DNA of 64,000 nucleotides from Prochlorococcus sp. AG-363-B11 (GCA_003278425.1 QCFE01000002.1:62001-126000); one strand, 5' to 3'; counted from the first letter of the stretch, positions 11,291-22,281 are shown. Translations and numbers: made by a program. The notes: a model not told the origin generated them from the letters alone.

Positions 11291-11581
11291 ATGACTACCG
11301 ATTTAGAACAATTGCGCGAGATGGAGGCCTTAATTGCCGATCGCTTGTATATAAAAATTGAGAAGTGGAATCTTTCCTTGGGTAATGCAGGCCTAGCACA
11401 AAGTCTTGCTATTGAATGTCAAGTTAATCTTAAAGACGGCCCAACTCTTGCTGCACAAAAGGCCTTAGAGACAGTTCAAGTTAAATTTGGTGGTGGCAAG
11501 AGTCAGCTGCCATTGTCTAGATTGATTTCTTCTGCTCAGGTTTTTGAATTGGAAGAGATTTTGGACACCTATTGCAGATAA
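11291..11581 (+). CDS. DUF3181-like conserved cyanobacterial protein
   Basis: 96 aa, MTTDLEQLREMEALIADRLYIKIEKWNLSLGNAGLAQSL. Confidence 0.6.
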   Translation: MTTDLEQLREMEALIADRLYIKIEKWNLSLGNAGLAQSLAIECQVNLKDGPTLAAQKALETVQVKFGGGKSQLPLSRLISSAQVFELEEILDTYCR

Positions 11582-11605
11582 GGTTGATTTACTTGACCTG
11601 TCCAT

Positions 11606-11875
11606 ATGCTAATTATTGAAGTTACTAATGCAAGAGATGTGGTTCGACAGCAAATTGGTAGATTAGGGGAAAGGCTTATTGGGAAAGTTGCTGATGCAGA
11701 ATCTCAAGTTGAGAAAGCATTGATTCAAGAAATGGAAAATGCATTTCAGGAATTTGGGATTGAGGCAAGAATCCTTTCAGTTAAAGGACCAAGCTTAGAT
11801 GAAGGTGACTCCCTACAAATACCTCTGCAAGTTAGGGAAGCACGTGATATTACTTTGCATGTTGACGAGGCATAA
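11606..11875 (+). CDS. Conserved hypothetical protein
   Basis: 89-aa ORF, co-directional with the two preceding small genes; 3' end overlaps murJ convergently. Confidence 0.6.
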   Translation: MLIIEVTNARDVVRQQIGRLGERLIGKVADAESQVEKALIQEMENAFQEFGIEARILSVKGPSLDEGDSLQIPLQVREARDITLHVDEA

Positions 11876-13469
11876 TCTTTCCCTGAAATATCTTGGCTAT
11901 TTCAGCTACCTCTTGAATTTTAAATAAATTAGAAAGAATTAAGAATGATATTAACCCTGCAATTGTTGAAGATATCAATTGAAGTAAGCTCCAAATGAAA
12001 CTTAAATCTTGTAAATAAAGAGAGTTTAGCTTCCAGGAAATTAAACCTGAAAGTAATCCACAAAATAATAGTTTTATGAAATCAATTAACCAATCTTTTA
12101 AGGGAATCAATTTTATTTTTGACTTTAATTTTGATAAAAGCACTATACATGTAAATAAGTTCACACCTACTGTTGCTAAAACAAGACCATTGGCACCTAA
12201 GTTGATTGGAAAATTTGACCCGCCAGGTAAACGGCCACCAATAAATATCCAATCTAAAATAATGTTAAGAGCTATACCGATTGTAGAAATCTTGAAAGGG
12301 GTATTGGCATCTCCAAGTGCATAAAATACTCGTACTAATAGATCTCTTATAAGATAGGCTGGCATGCCAATACCATAGAAAATAAGTAATCCTTTTACAA
12401 GATTTATTGCGTTATAATCAAATACTCCTCTCCCAAAAATAATTTTAGTAATTAATTCACTTAATGCTATGAAGATGGAACCTAGGCAGATCATACTTGC
12501 GGAAGAGAAAATAAAACCTTGTCTAATTCTTTTTACTAGTTCCTGACTGTCTTTCTTTCCCCCAAGCCTTGATAATAGTGGTAAAAGTGGCAGTAGGAGC
12601 GCATTTGAGATGAGACCTAGTGGAGCCTGAACTAAAAAGTTTGCGTAACTTAAACCCGATGCAGCTCCAACAATATTTGATGCAAAAAATAGGTCTGTGA
12701 AAACATTAATTTGCAACATTCCTGATGAAAGGGTTGCTGGAAAAATAATTTTCCATACTTCTTTAACACCTGAATTGCTCCAATCAAGGGCTAATTTAAA
12801 CTTAAGCAGTCCTTTCTTTCTTAATATTGGGATTTGGATTGCCCATTGCATAATTGCTCCTATAAGAGTTGCTTGTGCTATAAGAAGCCCTCCTTTTAAT
12901 GCAATATTCATAGATTCAATTTCTCCACTTTTGTATAAACCAAAGAGACTGACACTACTGATTAAAATTAAACTTGAAATTATTGGTGAAATGGATGGTA
13001 TTAGGAATTCATTCCTCGCATTTAATGAACCAAAACCTGTGCCAATTAATCCTGATATAAAAATGATAGGAGACATTATTTTTAATTGCTGAGTTGCAAT
13101 TTGGTGAGTTTGTTCTTCCAGGCCTGGCCCTATAAGTTGAATAATTGGATCTGCTGCACAAAATAAAATGGCACTAATTAGTATTAATGGAATAAGAATG
13201 GATGTATTTATGGAAGAGAGGATATGGGCTCCTTCTTGTCGATTTTTTTTACTTAGAACGCTAACTATTGAGTTGTGTAAAGGTCCATTAATTCCTCCTA
13301 TAAGCACCAGAAAAAATCCAGGTAAAATATAGGCATAGTTATAAGCGTCATAAGCTGCACTAACCCCAAAGACGGCAGCTATCGTAATTTGTCTAACTAA
13401 TCCAACAGATTTGCTGAGCAGCGTTCCAATGCCAATTATCGTAGAAATGCTTTTGAGTGATCTTTTCAT
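11850..13469 (-). CDS. murJ: MurJ/MviN lipid II flippase family
   Basis: 539 aa, about 14 TM; LLSKSVGLVRQITIAAVFGVSAAYDAYNYAYILPGFF, YALGDANTPFKIS. Confidence 0.92.
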   Translation of the reverse strand: MKRSLKSISTIIGIGTLLSKSVGLVRQITIAAVFGVSAAYDAYNYAYILPGFFLVLIGGINGPLHNSIVSVLSKKNRQEGAHILSSINTSILIPLILISAILFCAADPIIQLIGPGLEEQTHQIATQQLKIMSPIIFISGLIGTGFGSLNARNEFLIPSISPIISSLILISSVSLFGLYKSGEIESMNIALKGGLLIAQATLIGAIMQWAIQIPILRKKGLLKFKLALDWSNSGVKEVWKIIFPATLSSGMLQINVFTDLFFASNIVGAASGLSYANFLVQAPLGLISNALLLPLLPLLSRLGGKKDSQELVKRIRQGFIFSSASMICLGSIFIALSELITKIIFGRGVFDYNAINLVKGLLIFYGIGMPAYLIRDLLVRVFYALGDANTPFKISTIGIALNIILDWIFIGGRLPGGSNFPINLGANGLVLATVGVNLFTCIVLLSKLKSKIKLIPLKDWLIDFIKLLFCGLLSGLISWKLNSLYLQDLSFIWSLLQLISSTIAGLISFLILSNLFKIQEVAEIAKIFQGKIMPRQHAK

Positions 13470-13558
13470 GTTTTAGTCTTAGCTATAAGAAATCCCATGA
13501 ATTATTTAGAGGTTTTTTAATAGATTTCTTGAATGTATTCAATAGAGAATGGATTTTC

Positions 13559-14302
13559 ATGATTGGCAAGACTATTTCAACTTTTCCGATTCTTACTGAA
13601 GGAACCCTAAAGAAAAGATATAAACGTTTTTTAGCAGATGTTGAATTAGATACAGGTGAGGTGGTGACTGCACATTGTGCAAATACCGGACCGATGAAAG
13701 GTGTTTTGTATCCTGGAGGACGAGTTCGATTGAGATATGCACCTTCTCCAAAACGTAAATTGGCCTGGTCTTGGGAGCAAGCTCAAGTTCCTTCTTTAGG
13801 AGGCTTTTGTTGGGTGGGAATTAATACTTCTTTACCTAATAAACTTGTCAGAATGGCTATTGAGGAAGGTTTTTTCAAAAAACAATTTGGTGAGATCTTG
13901 GAGATTAAAAATGAAGTTGTTTATGGTGTTGAAAGGAAAAGCCGAATTGATTTGCTCTTAACCCCTAAGGATCCTGAGTCTAGAAAAATCTTCATAGAAG
14001 TGAAAAATACAACTTGGGTAAAAGGAACAAGAGCTCTTTTCCCAGACACAGTGACTAGTCGAGGGCAAAAACATTTGAAAGAAATGATTGCAGAATTACC
14101 TTCTGCGAGAGCTGTTTTAGTTCCTTGTATTAGTAGAAATGATGTAGAAGTTTTTGCTCCTGGAGATTCAGCTGACAAAGAATATGGAGACCTTTTTCGG
14201 CTTGCTTTAGCTAAAGGCGTAGAGGTTGTTCCATGTTCTTTTAATTTCCAAGTAGATCGAATAACCTGGCAAGGTTTGAAACCTTTTGATGAAAGAGAAT
14301 AG
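13559..14302 (+). CDS. sfsA: SfsA family protein
   Basis: Internal ATG gives MIGKTISTFPILTEGTLKKRYKRFLADVELDTGEVVTAHCANTGPMKG, typical SfsA; the ORF-track start at 13457 is probably too early. Confidence 0.88.
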   Translation: MIGKTISTFPILTEGTLKKRYKRFLADVELDTGEVVTAHCANTGPMKGVLYPGGRVRLRYAPSPKRKLAWSWEQAQVPSLGGFCWVGINTSLPNKLVRMAIEEGFFKKQFGEILEIKNEVVYGVERKSRIDLLLTPKDPESRKIFIEVKNTTWVKGTRALFPDTVTSRGQKHLKEMIAELPSARAVLVPCISRNDVEVFAPGDSADKEYGDLFRLALAKGVEVVPCSFNFQVDRITWQGLKPFDERE

Positions 14303-14323
14303 TTAATATTGGACGTTAGGTTT

Positions 14324-14470
14324 CTAGAAGATCTTTGTTTTAATTACAAAAGCCAGTAATGCTATTGATGTTAATGCTATGAAAACTCCTCCTGTAATCA
14401 TTGCATTGGATCTTTCAGATTGATTATTTTTCATCTTTGTAGTTTGGTTCTTTGTATGAGATTTAACCAT
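14324..14470 (-). CDS. Small single-TM hypothetical protein (48 aa)
   Basis: Read by eye: MVKSHTKNQTTKMKNNQSERSNAMITGGVFIALTSIALLAFVIKTKIF-stop. Soluble polar N-terminus then one TM helix. Confidence 0.5.
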   Translation of the reverse strand: MVKSHTKNQTTKMKNNQSERSNAMITGGVFIALTSIALLAFVIKTKIF

Positions 14471-14520
14471 TATTCAAATGACTCTCTTGGAATCAGAGAA
14501 GGGAATGAATTCTTGATTAT

Positions 14521-14562
14521 GTATTAACCATTACTAGACGTTGTCTCTTAATTGCTCATATT
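14521..14562 (+). promoter_or_regulatory. NtcA-activated promoter upstream of amt1 (GTAN8TAC, then -10 22 nt downstream)
   Basis: GTA-TTAACCAT-TAC at 14521-14534, 22-nt spacer, CATATT at 14557-14562; matches the canonical NtcA-dependent architecture. Confidence 0.85.
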
Positions 14563-14621
14563 GATATATGTAATAGCTTTTTTCTTAGAAATCAGCTTCT
14601 TTTGCAGAATTTCATTTTTTC

Positions 14622-16115
14622 ATGACCACTGCTTTGCAATCACCGCCTAGGCGACGCACTGCGCGTCTTCAGGAGGCAAGCCTCCTTGAAGGGCCATTGC
14701 TTCTCCTGAACAGCATTCGCGGCTTGCGATCAAATCAATCATTGATTTGGTTGGCTACTGTTCCTTTGGCTCTTTTAGGCTTAGGAATTTTCAGCTTCGC
14801 TGCTCGAGCTGGAGTTGGCCTATCTGATTTAACTGGCCCGCAAGCGGCGACTTTTTTGGCAGATAACCTTTGGCTTTTTATTGCAACCATCCTCGTCATT
14901 TTCATGAATGCAGGTTTTGCAATGGTTGAAGCTGGTATGTGCCGATCAAAGAATGCTGTAAACATTCTTGCTAAGAATCTCTTTGTTTTTGCTCTAGCCG
15001 TAACTGCATATTGGTTTATTGGTTATTCATTAATGTATGGAGACTCAGTGGTTGGAGGATGGCTTTATTTTAATGGCTTGTTTTTTGATCCAGACCCTTC
15101 AGGGGCACTAGAATGTGCAGCTGCAGGCGAAACTGGTTGTCTTGTTCCTGCTGTTGACTTCCTTTTTCAAGCTGCTTTTGCAGGTACTGCTGCAACTATT
15201 GTCTCTGGGCTTGTTGCAGAAAGAGTTAAATTCGGAGAATTTATTGTTTTCTCATTGATATTGACTGCATTTATTTACCCAATTTCTGGTAGTTGGCAGT
15301 GGAATGGAGGTTGGCTTTCTGAATTAGGTTTTATTGACTTTGCCGGTTCTTCAATTGTTCACTCAGTTGGGGGATGGGCTGGTCTTATTGGAGCAATGCT
15401 TCTTGGACCTAGAATTGGAAAGTTTGTTGATGGAAAGGCTCAAGCAATGCCTGGACATAACATGGCGTTGGCTACACTTGGTGCGCTGATTCTTTGGATT
15501 GGTTGGTATGGCTTTAATCCTGGCTCAGAATTAGCTATGGATGAGTATGTTGCTTTTGTTGCTGTTACAACAACCCTTGCGGCTGCTGGGGGTGCTATAG
15601 CGGCAACTGTTATTTCAACGCTTTCATCTGGCAAGCCTGATTTAACAATGATTATCAATGGGATCCTTGCTGGTCTAGTGAGTATTACTGCTGGTTGTGG
15701 GAACATGACTTTGACAGGCTCTTGGCTAGCAGGATTTGTTGGTGGTGTAATTGTTGTGTTTGCTGTATCTGCATTGGATTCATTTGGTATTGATGACCCA
15801 GTAGGTGCGTTCTCTGTTCACGGAGTATGTGGTATTTGGGGAACAGTTGTTATTGGACTGTGGGGTGTTGATGGAATGGATCCAGGTGCTGCTGGTATTG
15901 GTCTACTAAATGGAGGTGGAATATCTACTCTCCTTGTTCAGGCTCTTGGTGCTGGTGCTTATGCAGTTTGGACAATAGTTACTTGCTGGATTGCGTGGTC
16001 AATTATTGGTGGCTTCTTTGGAGGTATTCGTGTTAGTGAGGAAGAAGAAAAACAAGGTTTAGATATTGGTGAACATGGTATGGAGGCTTACCCAGACTTT
16101 GCTTCATCTAATTAA
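14622..16115 (+). CDS. amt1: Ammonium transporter
   Basis: 497 aa with AMT family motifs: GFAMVEAGMCRSKNAVNILAKN, GGWAGLIGAMLLGPRIGKF, HGVCGIWGTVVIGLWG. Confidence 0.97.
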   Translation: MTTALQSPPRRRTARLQEASLLEGPLLLLNSIRGLRSNQSLIWLATVPLALLGLGIFSFAARAGVGLSDLTGPQAATFLADNLWLFIATILVIFMNAGFAMVEAGMCRSKNAVNILAKNLFVFALAVTAYWFIGYSLMYGDSVVGGWLYFNGLFFDPDPSGALECAAAGETGCLVPAVDFLFQAAFAGTAATIVSGLVAERVKFGEFIVFSLILTAFIYPISGSWQWNGGWLSELGFIDFAGSSIVHSVGGWAGLIGAMLLGPRIGKFVDGKAQAMPGHNMALATLGALILWIGWYGFNPGSELAMDEYVAFVAVTTTLAAAGGAIAATVISTLSSGKPDLTMIINGILAGLVSITAGCGNMTLTGSWLAGFVGGVIVVFAVSALDSFGIDDPVGAFSVHGVCGIWGTVVIGLWGVDGMDPGAAGIGLLNGGGISTLLVQALGAGAYAVWTIVTCWIAWSIIGGFFGGIRVSEEEEKQGLDIGEHGMEAYPDFASSN

Positions 16116-16134
16116 GAGCAAATGTTTTCTTACA

Positions 16135-16163
16135 AAATGCCTGGCTTTATGCCAGGCATTTTT
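16135..16163 (+). terminator. Rho-independent terminator downstream of amt1
   Basis: AAATGCCTGGC-TTTAT-GCCAGGCATTT followed by TT; 11-bp perfect stem. Confidence 0.85.
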
Positions 16164-16217
16164 GTGCTTTTTTGCTCTTGCTAATAGAGTCTCAGTATTA
16201 ATGGAACCTTAATAGAA

Positions 16218-17417
16218 ATGGATACCCAAGCTTTTAAACGATCTCTCCACCATTCAGATCGTTATAATCGAAGAGGTTTTGAATCTCCTGCAAAAAGGGC
16301 TAAGGCTCTTGAGAAGGCTTATCAAAGTAATTTAATAGCATCTATTCGTGATAATGGATACTTGCTAGAGCATGGAAGAGTAAGGGTCAAGCTTGCTGAG
16401 GCTTTTGGATTTTGTTGGGGTGTAGAAAGAGCTGTAGCAATGGCTTATGAGACCAGACGGCATTATCCAAAAGAAAGTATTTGGATTACAAACGAAATTA
16501 TTCACAATCCTTCAGTGAATGATCATTTGAGAAATATGAATGTTCGTTTTATCTCAGCTGAGAAAGGAGTAAAAGATTTCTCTTCAGTAAAGGAAGGAGA
16601 TGTAGTGATATTGCCCGCTTTTGGTGCAACTGTGCAGGAAATGAAACTACTTCATGAGCGTGGCTGTCATATTATTGATACAACTTGTCCATGGGTTTCA
16701 AAAGTATGGCACACCGTAGAGAAACATAAGAAGCACGAATTCACTTCAATTATTCATGGGAAAGTTAAACATGAAGAAACATTAGCAACAAGTTCTTTTG
16801 CAGGAACCTATTTAGTTGTTTTAGATCTTGATGAGGCTCAGTATGTTTCTGAATATATTCTTGGTAACGGAAATCGAGATGATTTTATGAGAAGATTTGC
16901 CAAAGCTTTTTCTAATGGATTTGATCCAGATAGAGATCTTAAGAGACTGGGGGTGGCTAATCAGACAACAATGCTTAAGAGTGAAACAGAAGAGATTGGC
17001 AGACTTTTTGAAAAAACGATGCTTAGGAAATATGGCCCTTCTGATTTAAATGAACATTTCTTGGCCTTTAATACAATTTGTGATGCTACTGAAGAAAGGC
17101 AAGATGCAATGTTTTCTTTAGTGGATGAACCACTCGACATGCTGGTAGTTATTGGTGGCTTTAATTCATCTAATACTACTCATCTTCAAGAAATTGCTTT
17201 ATCTAAAGGTATTCGTTCTTTTCATATAGATACGCCTGAGAGAATTGGAGATAAAGACAACACGATCACTCATAAACCATTAGGAAATGATTTAACAGTT
17301 GAATCGGACTTTTTGCCAGAAGGGATAGTTAATGTAGGGATTACTTCTGGTGCATCCACACCTGATAGAATTGTTGAGCATGTAATTCAAAAACTTATAA
17401 ATCTTAGTGAGGCTTAA
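16218..17417 (+). CDS. ispH: 4-hydroxy-3-methylbut-2-enyl diphosphate reductase
   Basis: [43 protein letters not shown]. Confidence 0.96.
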   Translation: MDTQAFKRSLHHSDRYNRRGFESPAKRAKALEKAYQSNLIASIRDNGYLLEHGRVRVKLAEAFGFCWGVERAVAMAYETRRHYPKESIWITNEIIHNPSVNDHLRNMNVRFISAEKGVKDFSSVKEGDVVILPAFGATVQEMKLLHERGCHIIDTTCPWVSKVWHTVEKHKKHEFTSIIHGKVKHEETLATSSFAGTYLVVLDLDEAQYVSEYILGNGNRDDFMRRFAKAFSNGFDPDRDLKRLGVANQTTMLKSETEEIGRLFEKTMLRKYGPSDLNEHFLAFNTICDATEERQDAMFSLVDEPLDMLVVIGGFNSSNTTHLQEIALSKGIRSFHIDTPERIGDKDNTITHKPLGNDLTVESDFLPEGIVNVGITSGASTPDRIVEHVIQKLINLSEA

Positions 17418-17562
17418 GTAATAGCCTAAATAGCATCTTTTAAAAGAAAAGCTAAACCTATATCAGTTCAGAAAATTCACTATTTTAATTTAATAAAAAC
17501 TGATTTTAGTCAACAGAATCTGCTGATAAACAACTAATATGTAATTCTTATACTTATAAGTA

Positions 17563-18123
17563 ATGGCTGATTCAGGACAAATTAATTCGCCAAAACCGGA
17601 TTCTTCTTCATCTAACCAGCCTCAGAAGGTTGAAGTAGTAGTGGCTAGTCCTTCTGATGGGGATGTGAACATTTTGGGAGAACTGGCGACTTTTATCTTG
17701 AGAGTAGGCTTTAGTTTATTTATGGTTCATCATGGACTTGAGAAACTCCAAGACCCTCAGGGGTTTGCGGAATTTGTTGTTGGAAAATATTTTGGATTTT
17801 TACCAGGAGATCCAATAATTTGGACATTTGCAGCAGGGATAACGCAAGTTATTTGTCCAATTGGATTGGCTCTGGGAATATTTACGAGGCTTTGTTCCTT
17901 AGGGCTTCTTAATACAATGCTTTTTGCACTATATTTTCATTTTATTGATACTGGTTTAGAAGGTTTCCCTTTTGCAGTAGTTGAAGGTCATAATTATATC
18001 TTTGAATTATCAGCAATTTATGCTGCAATATCTTTCTACTTTTTATGCGCAGGACCTGGCAGATTAGCAATTTTTAAGAAAAAGAATAAAGTAACTTATT
18101 ATCCTAAAGGTTCTCAAAGTTAA
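17563..18123 (+). CDS. DoxX family membrane protein
   Basis: LRVGFSLFMVHHGLEKLQDPQGFAEFVV and four TM segments. Confidence 0.8.
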   Translation: MADSGQINSPKPDSSSSNQPQKVEVVVASPSDGDVNILGELATFILRVGFSLFMVHHGLEKLQDPQGFAEFVVGKYFGFLPGDPIIWTFAAGITQVICPIGLALGIFTRLCSLGLLNTMLFALYFHFIDTGLEGFPFAVVEGHNYIFELSAIYAAISFYFLCAGPGRLAIFKKKNKVTYYPKGSQS

Positions 18124-18159
18124 ATTATATTTGTAATTTAACAGTTAATTTAAAAAATA

Positions 18160-19716
18160 TTAATGTAGAAAATGTCTAATTCCAGTAAAAACCATAGGGA
18201 TATTTAATTCGTCACAAGCTTTGATTGATAATTCATCTTTAATACTTCCCCCTGGTTGAATAATTGCACTTACCCCATATTTTGCTGCGAGACGGATTGT
18301 GTCATCGAAAGGGAAAAAACCATCGCTGGCTAAAACTGCTTGATTTGCCTTTTTACCAGCAGCTTCAAGAGCTATTTTTGCAGAGCCAATTCTATTTGTT
18401 TGACCAGCTCCAATGCCAAGTGTTTGTAAAGATGACGCGATAACTATTGCATTAGAACGAACATGTCTAACTACTTTCCATGCAAAATTAATATCTTCTT
18501 TTTGAAGATGTGTTGGTTGTAATTTTGTGACAACTTTCCAGTTGCTTTCATCTATTACTAGGTCATCACTGTCTTGCACGATGATGCCTCCAAGAATACT
18601 CCTAATAGTTATTCTTTCTGCTCTTTGTATAAAGCTCTTGTTTAGTTCAATTAGCCTTAAATTTTTTTTCTCTGAAAGGATTACTTTTGCGTCTTCATTA
18701 AATTTTGGTGCTACTATACATTCTAAAAATAGACTTTTTAATTCTATAGCTGACTTTAAATCTACAGCACTATTTAATGCAACTATTCCACCAAAAGCAC
18801 TTATTCTATCTGCATCTAAGGCCTTTTTAAGTGCTGATGAAACTGAGCTTCCTATTGCGACTCCGCAAGGATTAGTATGCTTAATAACTACAGCGGCATG
18901 TCTAAATAATTTGTTGCTATTTTCATCCCCATAATGAAAATCTCTTATTGTTGATAATGCTGCTTCTAAATCTAATAAATTATTAGTACTAATTTCTTTA
19001 CCTTGTATTTTATTTGCTCCATCCCAACCTTGATTAGTTGAACTATACCATGCAGCTTTTTGGTGAGAATTTTCTCCGTACCTAAGAGTTTGTTTTATCG
19101 GAATCGATTCAATCCATTGAGATTCTTTGCTAGATACTTTATTTGCCATCCATTTGCTGATAGCAGCATCATAACTTGCTGTATGTTCAAATGCCTCTAG
19201 AGCTAATTGAGATTTAAGAGATTGGGAAATATTCCCTTTACTAAGCTCTTTAATAAATTTTTCATATTGGCTTGGACTTGTTAAAATTGTTACCGACTCA
19301 TGGTTTTTAGCAGCAGCTCTAACCATTGCTGGTCCACCAATATCAATATTTTCAATAGCAGTTTCCCAGCTTACATTTGGATCTTTAATTGTTTCCTGGA
19401 ATGGATATAGATTAACAATAACTAAATCAATATTATTGATTTTTGCTTTTTTAAGATCATTTTGATGAGATTGATCTTTTCTTTTTGCAAGAATGCCTCC
19501 ATGGACTTTTGGATGGAGAGTTTTTACTCTACCTCCCAAGATTTCTGATGCCCCTGTATAGTCTGCAACACGAGTAACTGGAATGGATGCTTCTTCAAGT
19601 GTTTTTGCCGTTCCCCCGCTTGAAATGATTTGATATCCATATTTGCTGGTAAGAGTTTTGGCAATTGGAATTAAGCCTTGCTTGTTTGAAACGCTTATTA
19701 ATGCAATAGGTGGCAT
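18160..19716 (-). CDS. purH: AICAR transformylase / IMP cyclohydrolase
   Basis: [60 protein letters not shown]. Confidence 0.97.
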   Translation of the reverse strand: MPPIALISVSNKQGLIPIAKTLTSKYGYQIISSGGTAKTLEEASIPVTRVADYTGASEILGGRVKTLHPKVHGGILAKRKDQSHQNDLKKAKINNIDLVIVNLYPFQETIKDPNVSWETAIENIDIGGPAMVRAAAKNHESVTILTSPSQYEKFIKELSKGNISQSLKSQLALEAFEHTASYDAAISKWMANKVSSKESQWIESIPIKQTLRYGENSHQKAAWYSSTNQGWDGANKIQGKEISTNNLLDLEAALSTIRDFHYGDENSNKLFRHAAVVIKHTNPCGVAIGSSVSSALKKALDADRISAFGGIVALNSAVDLKSAIELKSLFLECIVAPKFNEDAKVILSEKKNLRLIELNKSFIQRAERITIRSILGGIIVQDSDDLVIDESNWKVVTKLQPTHLQKEDINFAWKVVRHVRSNAIVIASSLQTLGIGAGQTNRIGSAKIALEAAGKKANQAVLASDGFFPFDDTIRLAAKYGVSAIIQPGGSIKDELSIKACDELNIPMVFTGIRHFLH

Positions 19717-19773
19717 AAGAGAAGAAATAAACCCAGTCCAACAGTTAACTTAAGCATTAAAGATGCAATTTGC

Positions 19774-20385
19774 TTGATGGAAGAAGAACTCTTTTGTTTT
19801 CCTCCTGAAACGGCTACTCATAGATTGATATTGCTTCATGGATGGGGAGCTGATGCTGAAGACCTTATGCCGCTTGGAGAATACTTAGTTAATTCATTGG
19901 AAGGAGTACAAATTGAATTGATCTCTCTGCGAGCTCCTCAGAGTCATCCTGAGGGGATAGGGAGGCAATGGTATGGGCTTTTCCCTGCTGAGTGGGAAGA
20001 GGCAATTGAGTCTGTCCACTCACTTAGAAGACGATTACAAGGGCTTGTTTCAACACAGGTACCATTGGAGAGGACCCTCTTACTTGGATTCTCTCAAGGC
20101 GGTGCAATGGCTATCGATGCTGGTATTACTTTGCCTTTAGCAGGAATAGTTGGATGCAGTGCTTATCCTCATCCCGGCTTTAGACCACCAGTATCATTCC
20201 CACCTGTCTTGTTAACACATGGCACTCAAGATTCAATCGTTCCAATTAGTGCATCTGAAAAACTTTTAGAATTATTTAATCGTAGCGACAGCGCATTAGA
20301 AATTTACCCTTTTGAAGGAGGCCATGAAATCTCTCAAAAGGTCCATGGACCAATAAAGGAATTTATCGAAGGCTGCTTTTATTAG
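19774..20385 (+). CDS. Alpha/beta hydrolase (phospholipase/carboxylesterase family)
   Basis: HRLILLHGWGADAEDLMPLGEYL, LLGFSQGGAMAIDAG (GxSxG). Confidence 0.88.
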   Translation: MMEEELFCFPPETATHRLILLHGWGADAEDLMPLGEYLVNSLEGVQIELISLRAPQSHPEGIGRQWYGLFPAEWEEAIESVHSLRRRLQGLVSTQVPLERTLLLGFSQGGAMAIDAGITLPLAGIVGCSAYPHPGFRPPVSFPPVLLTHGTQDSIVPISASEKLLELFNRSDSALEIYPFEGGHEISQKVHGPIKEFIEGCFY

Positions 20386-20429
20386 TTAAATGTTCGTTTT
20401 ATGAATAGCTAGAAATTTAATTAAGTTAT

Positions 20430-20798
20430 TTAAACAAAAGCATATTCATATTCTTCTATTTCTTCCCAATCATCAGCTGTTAATTCTAGACCTTCAAACA
20501 TATTATGCTCTCCTACTGCTTCAACAATTGTTCTTAATGAAGGGAAAAGAAAATGATTTTCTTCGGCATATTGTGCACTAAATAATCCTTTCTCACCCCA
20601 GAAAAACCTATCAGTAGTATGTTCATTTCTTCGAACATTGACAATGGCAGGAGCATTGATCGTTGTTTCAGCTATGTAGCGCCTAGCTGCTGTTACGGGT
20701 TTGTACTCTCCAGTCTCAAGGTGAAATGTTGGTACATGTGCCATAACTCTTTGACCAGCCAAGCGTCTGCGGCTAATCCTCTTGCGCTTTTTTGACAT
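20430..20798 (-). CDS. DUF3155 family protein
   Basis: MSKKRKRISRRRLAGQRVMAHVPTFHLETGEYKPVTAARRYIAE. Confidence 0.75.
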   Translation of the reverse strand: MSKKRKRISRRRLAGQRVMAHVPTFHLETGEYKPVTAARRYIAETTINAPAIVNVRRNEHTTDRFFWGEKGLFSAQYAEENHFLFPSLRTIVEAVGEHNMFEGLELTADDWEEIEEYEYAFV

Positions 20799-21162
20799 GA
20801 GATGATGACCCCTGAAGAAGAACTAAGAACAGTGAATGAAATTAAAATGAAACGGCTAATGCTAAAGAAAATTCCCAGAAAAAAAACTCTTGCTTAAATT
20901 GTGGAGAATTTTTAACAAAAGCTCTTGGCAAACTAATTCGCTAAGAAGCTTTTATCAGACTCTTAGTAAGACTTTGCTCAGGGTACCCATCAACCTCTGA
21001 TATAGCCTTAATAGCACGCTTTTATAGAATTTTGATAAATAGACCATTACATGAGTCTCTTGTAAAGTCTCTTAAATGGCCCTTCAATATCTTAATACTT
21101 TTTTCTGAATTTTCAAGCTTTTCGCTTCCTGGTCGAGATGCTCGAGATTTAAAAAAATAATT

Positions 21163-22281
21163 ATGCAGTTTTCGAATCGATTTTTGAACCTGGTTGATGA
21201 ACAGTTAAGTAGCTTCGAGTTTGATGCTGAACTTGAGGCTGTGGTTGCTTATGTTGCCAAAACCAATGAAAAAGATTCCCCAACTTTAGAGGTTGTAGGG
21301 CAGAGGCCAAAGCAAATCATCAAGAAACTAGGCCCTATTGAGAATGACCCAGACTTGAGAGTCCCTTCGTCTAACCGTCGCTGGTACCCATTGCAAGAAG
21401 GTTCCATATTGTTAGGAGTTTTAAGAGCAGAAAGGCATCCTTCAGATAGTCAATGGCCAGATGCTCTTGATACGCGATTGCAGATAAGTGCTTCAGCTTT
21501 GGCAAGTTTTTTGAGTGTAGAACTTGACCGGGAAAAGCTTGTAAATGAGTTAAGTGAACAAAAAGAACAAATTGGAGTATTGATTCATCAGTTAAGAAAT
21601 CCTTTGGCAGCTTTGCGTACTTATGCTCAGTTGCTTTTGAGAAAGTTAGGACCAGAGAGCAGCCAGAGAAATTTGGTTGAGGGATTATTGAGCGAGCAAA
21701 AACAGGTTGATAAATATTTACGGGCTTTGGATCAGCTTTCTCAACCAAATCTGGCTTCTAAAACATTTGCTCCTGTCAGATTACTTTTGCCGCCATTGCT
21801 TCAAACTGAAAAACCTTTGGATCTGATGGAATTGTTCAATCCTTTAATTGATCGAGCAAAAGCAACCGCAAAACTACAAGGAAGGGAATGGTTTGGACCA
21901 GTTAATTTGCCTGATTGGATTAAAAAGTTAAGGCCATCTAGTGAAGCTGTTTCTGCTGAAATAATTGCCAATCTTTTAGAAAATGCATTTAGGTATTCAC
22001 CCGTATCTGCAGCAATAGGGATTGCTATTAATGATAAAGGGATTTGTGTTTGGGATAGTGGCACGCCGATTCCTCTTTCTGAAAGAGAAAATATATTTGC
22101 TAGCGGTTTTAGAAGTTCTAAAAGTAAAGAGTTTAATGGCTCAGGGTTAGGGCTAAGCCTTGGTAAGAAATTAGCTCAACAATTTGATGGAGAATTAAAA
22201 TTAATTGTTAAACCAACTGATTTTGAAGAATCTCTTCCGAAAGATGGGAATGCTTTTGTGATTAGCTTCCCGGCAAAATGA
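21163..22281 (+). CDS. Sensor histidine kinase
   Basis: H-box variant IHQLRNPLAALRTYAQLLLRKL; N box ANLLENAFRYSP; GSGLGLSLGKKLAQQF. Confidence 0.88.
   Translation: MQFSNRFLNLVDEQLSSFEFDAELEAVVAYVAKTNEKDSPTLEVVGQRPKQIIKKLGPIENDPDLRVPSSNRRWYPLQEGSILLGVLRAERHPSDSQWPDALDTRLQISASALASFLSVELDREKLVNELSEQKEQIGVLIHQLRNPLAALRTYAQLLLRKLGPESSQRNLVEGLLSEQKQVDKYLRALDQLSQPNLASKTFAPVRLLLPPLLQTEKPLDLMELFNPLIDRAKATAKLQGREWFGPVNLPDWIKKLRPSSEAVSAEIIANLLENAFRYSPVSAAIGIAINDKGICVWDSGTPIPLSERENIFASGFRSSKSKEFNGSGLGLSLGKKLAQQFDGELKLIVKPTDFEESLPKDGNAFVISFPAK

Noticed and set aside
12697-13092. 131-aa plus-strand ORF antisense to murJ
   Set aside because: Overlaps a clear multi-TM MurJ gene; composition reflects the reverse complement of hydrophobic codons.
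18527-18934. 135-aa plus-strand ORF antisense to purH
   Set aside because: Nested in purH; low-complexity Leu/Ser-rich shadow.
21371-21748. 125-aa minus-strand ORF antisense to the histidine kinase
   Set aside because: Nested in a strong CDS, no family resemblance.
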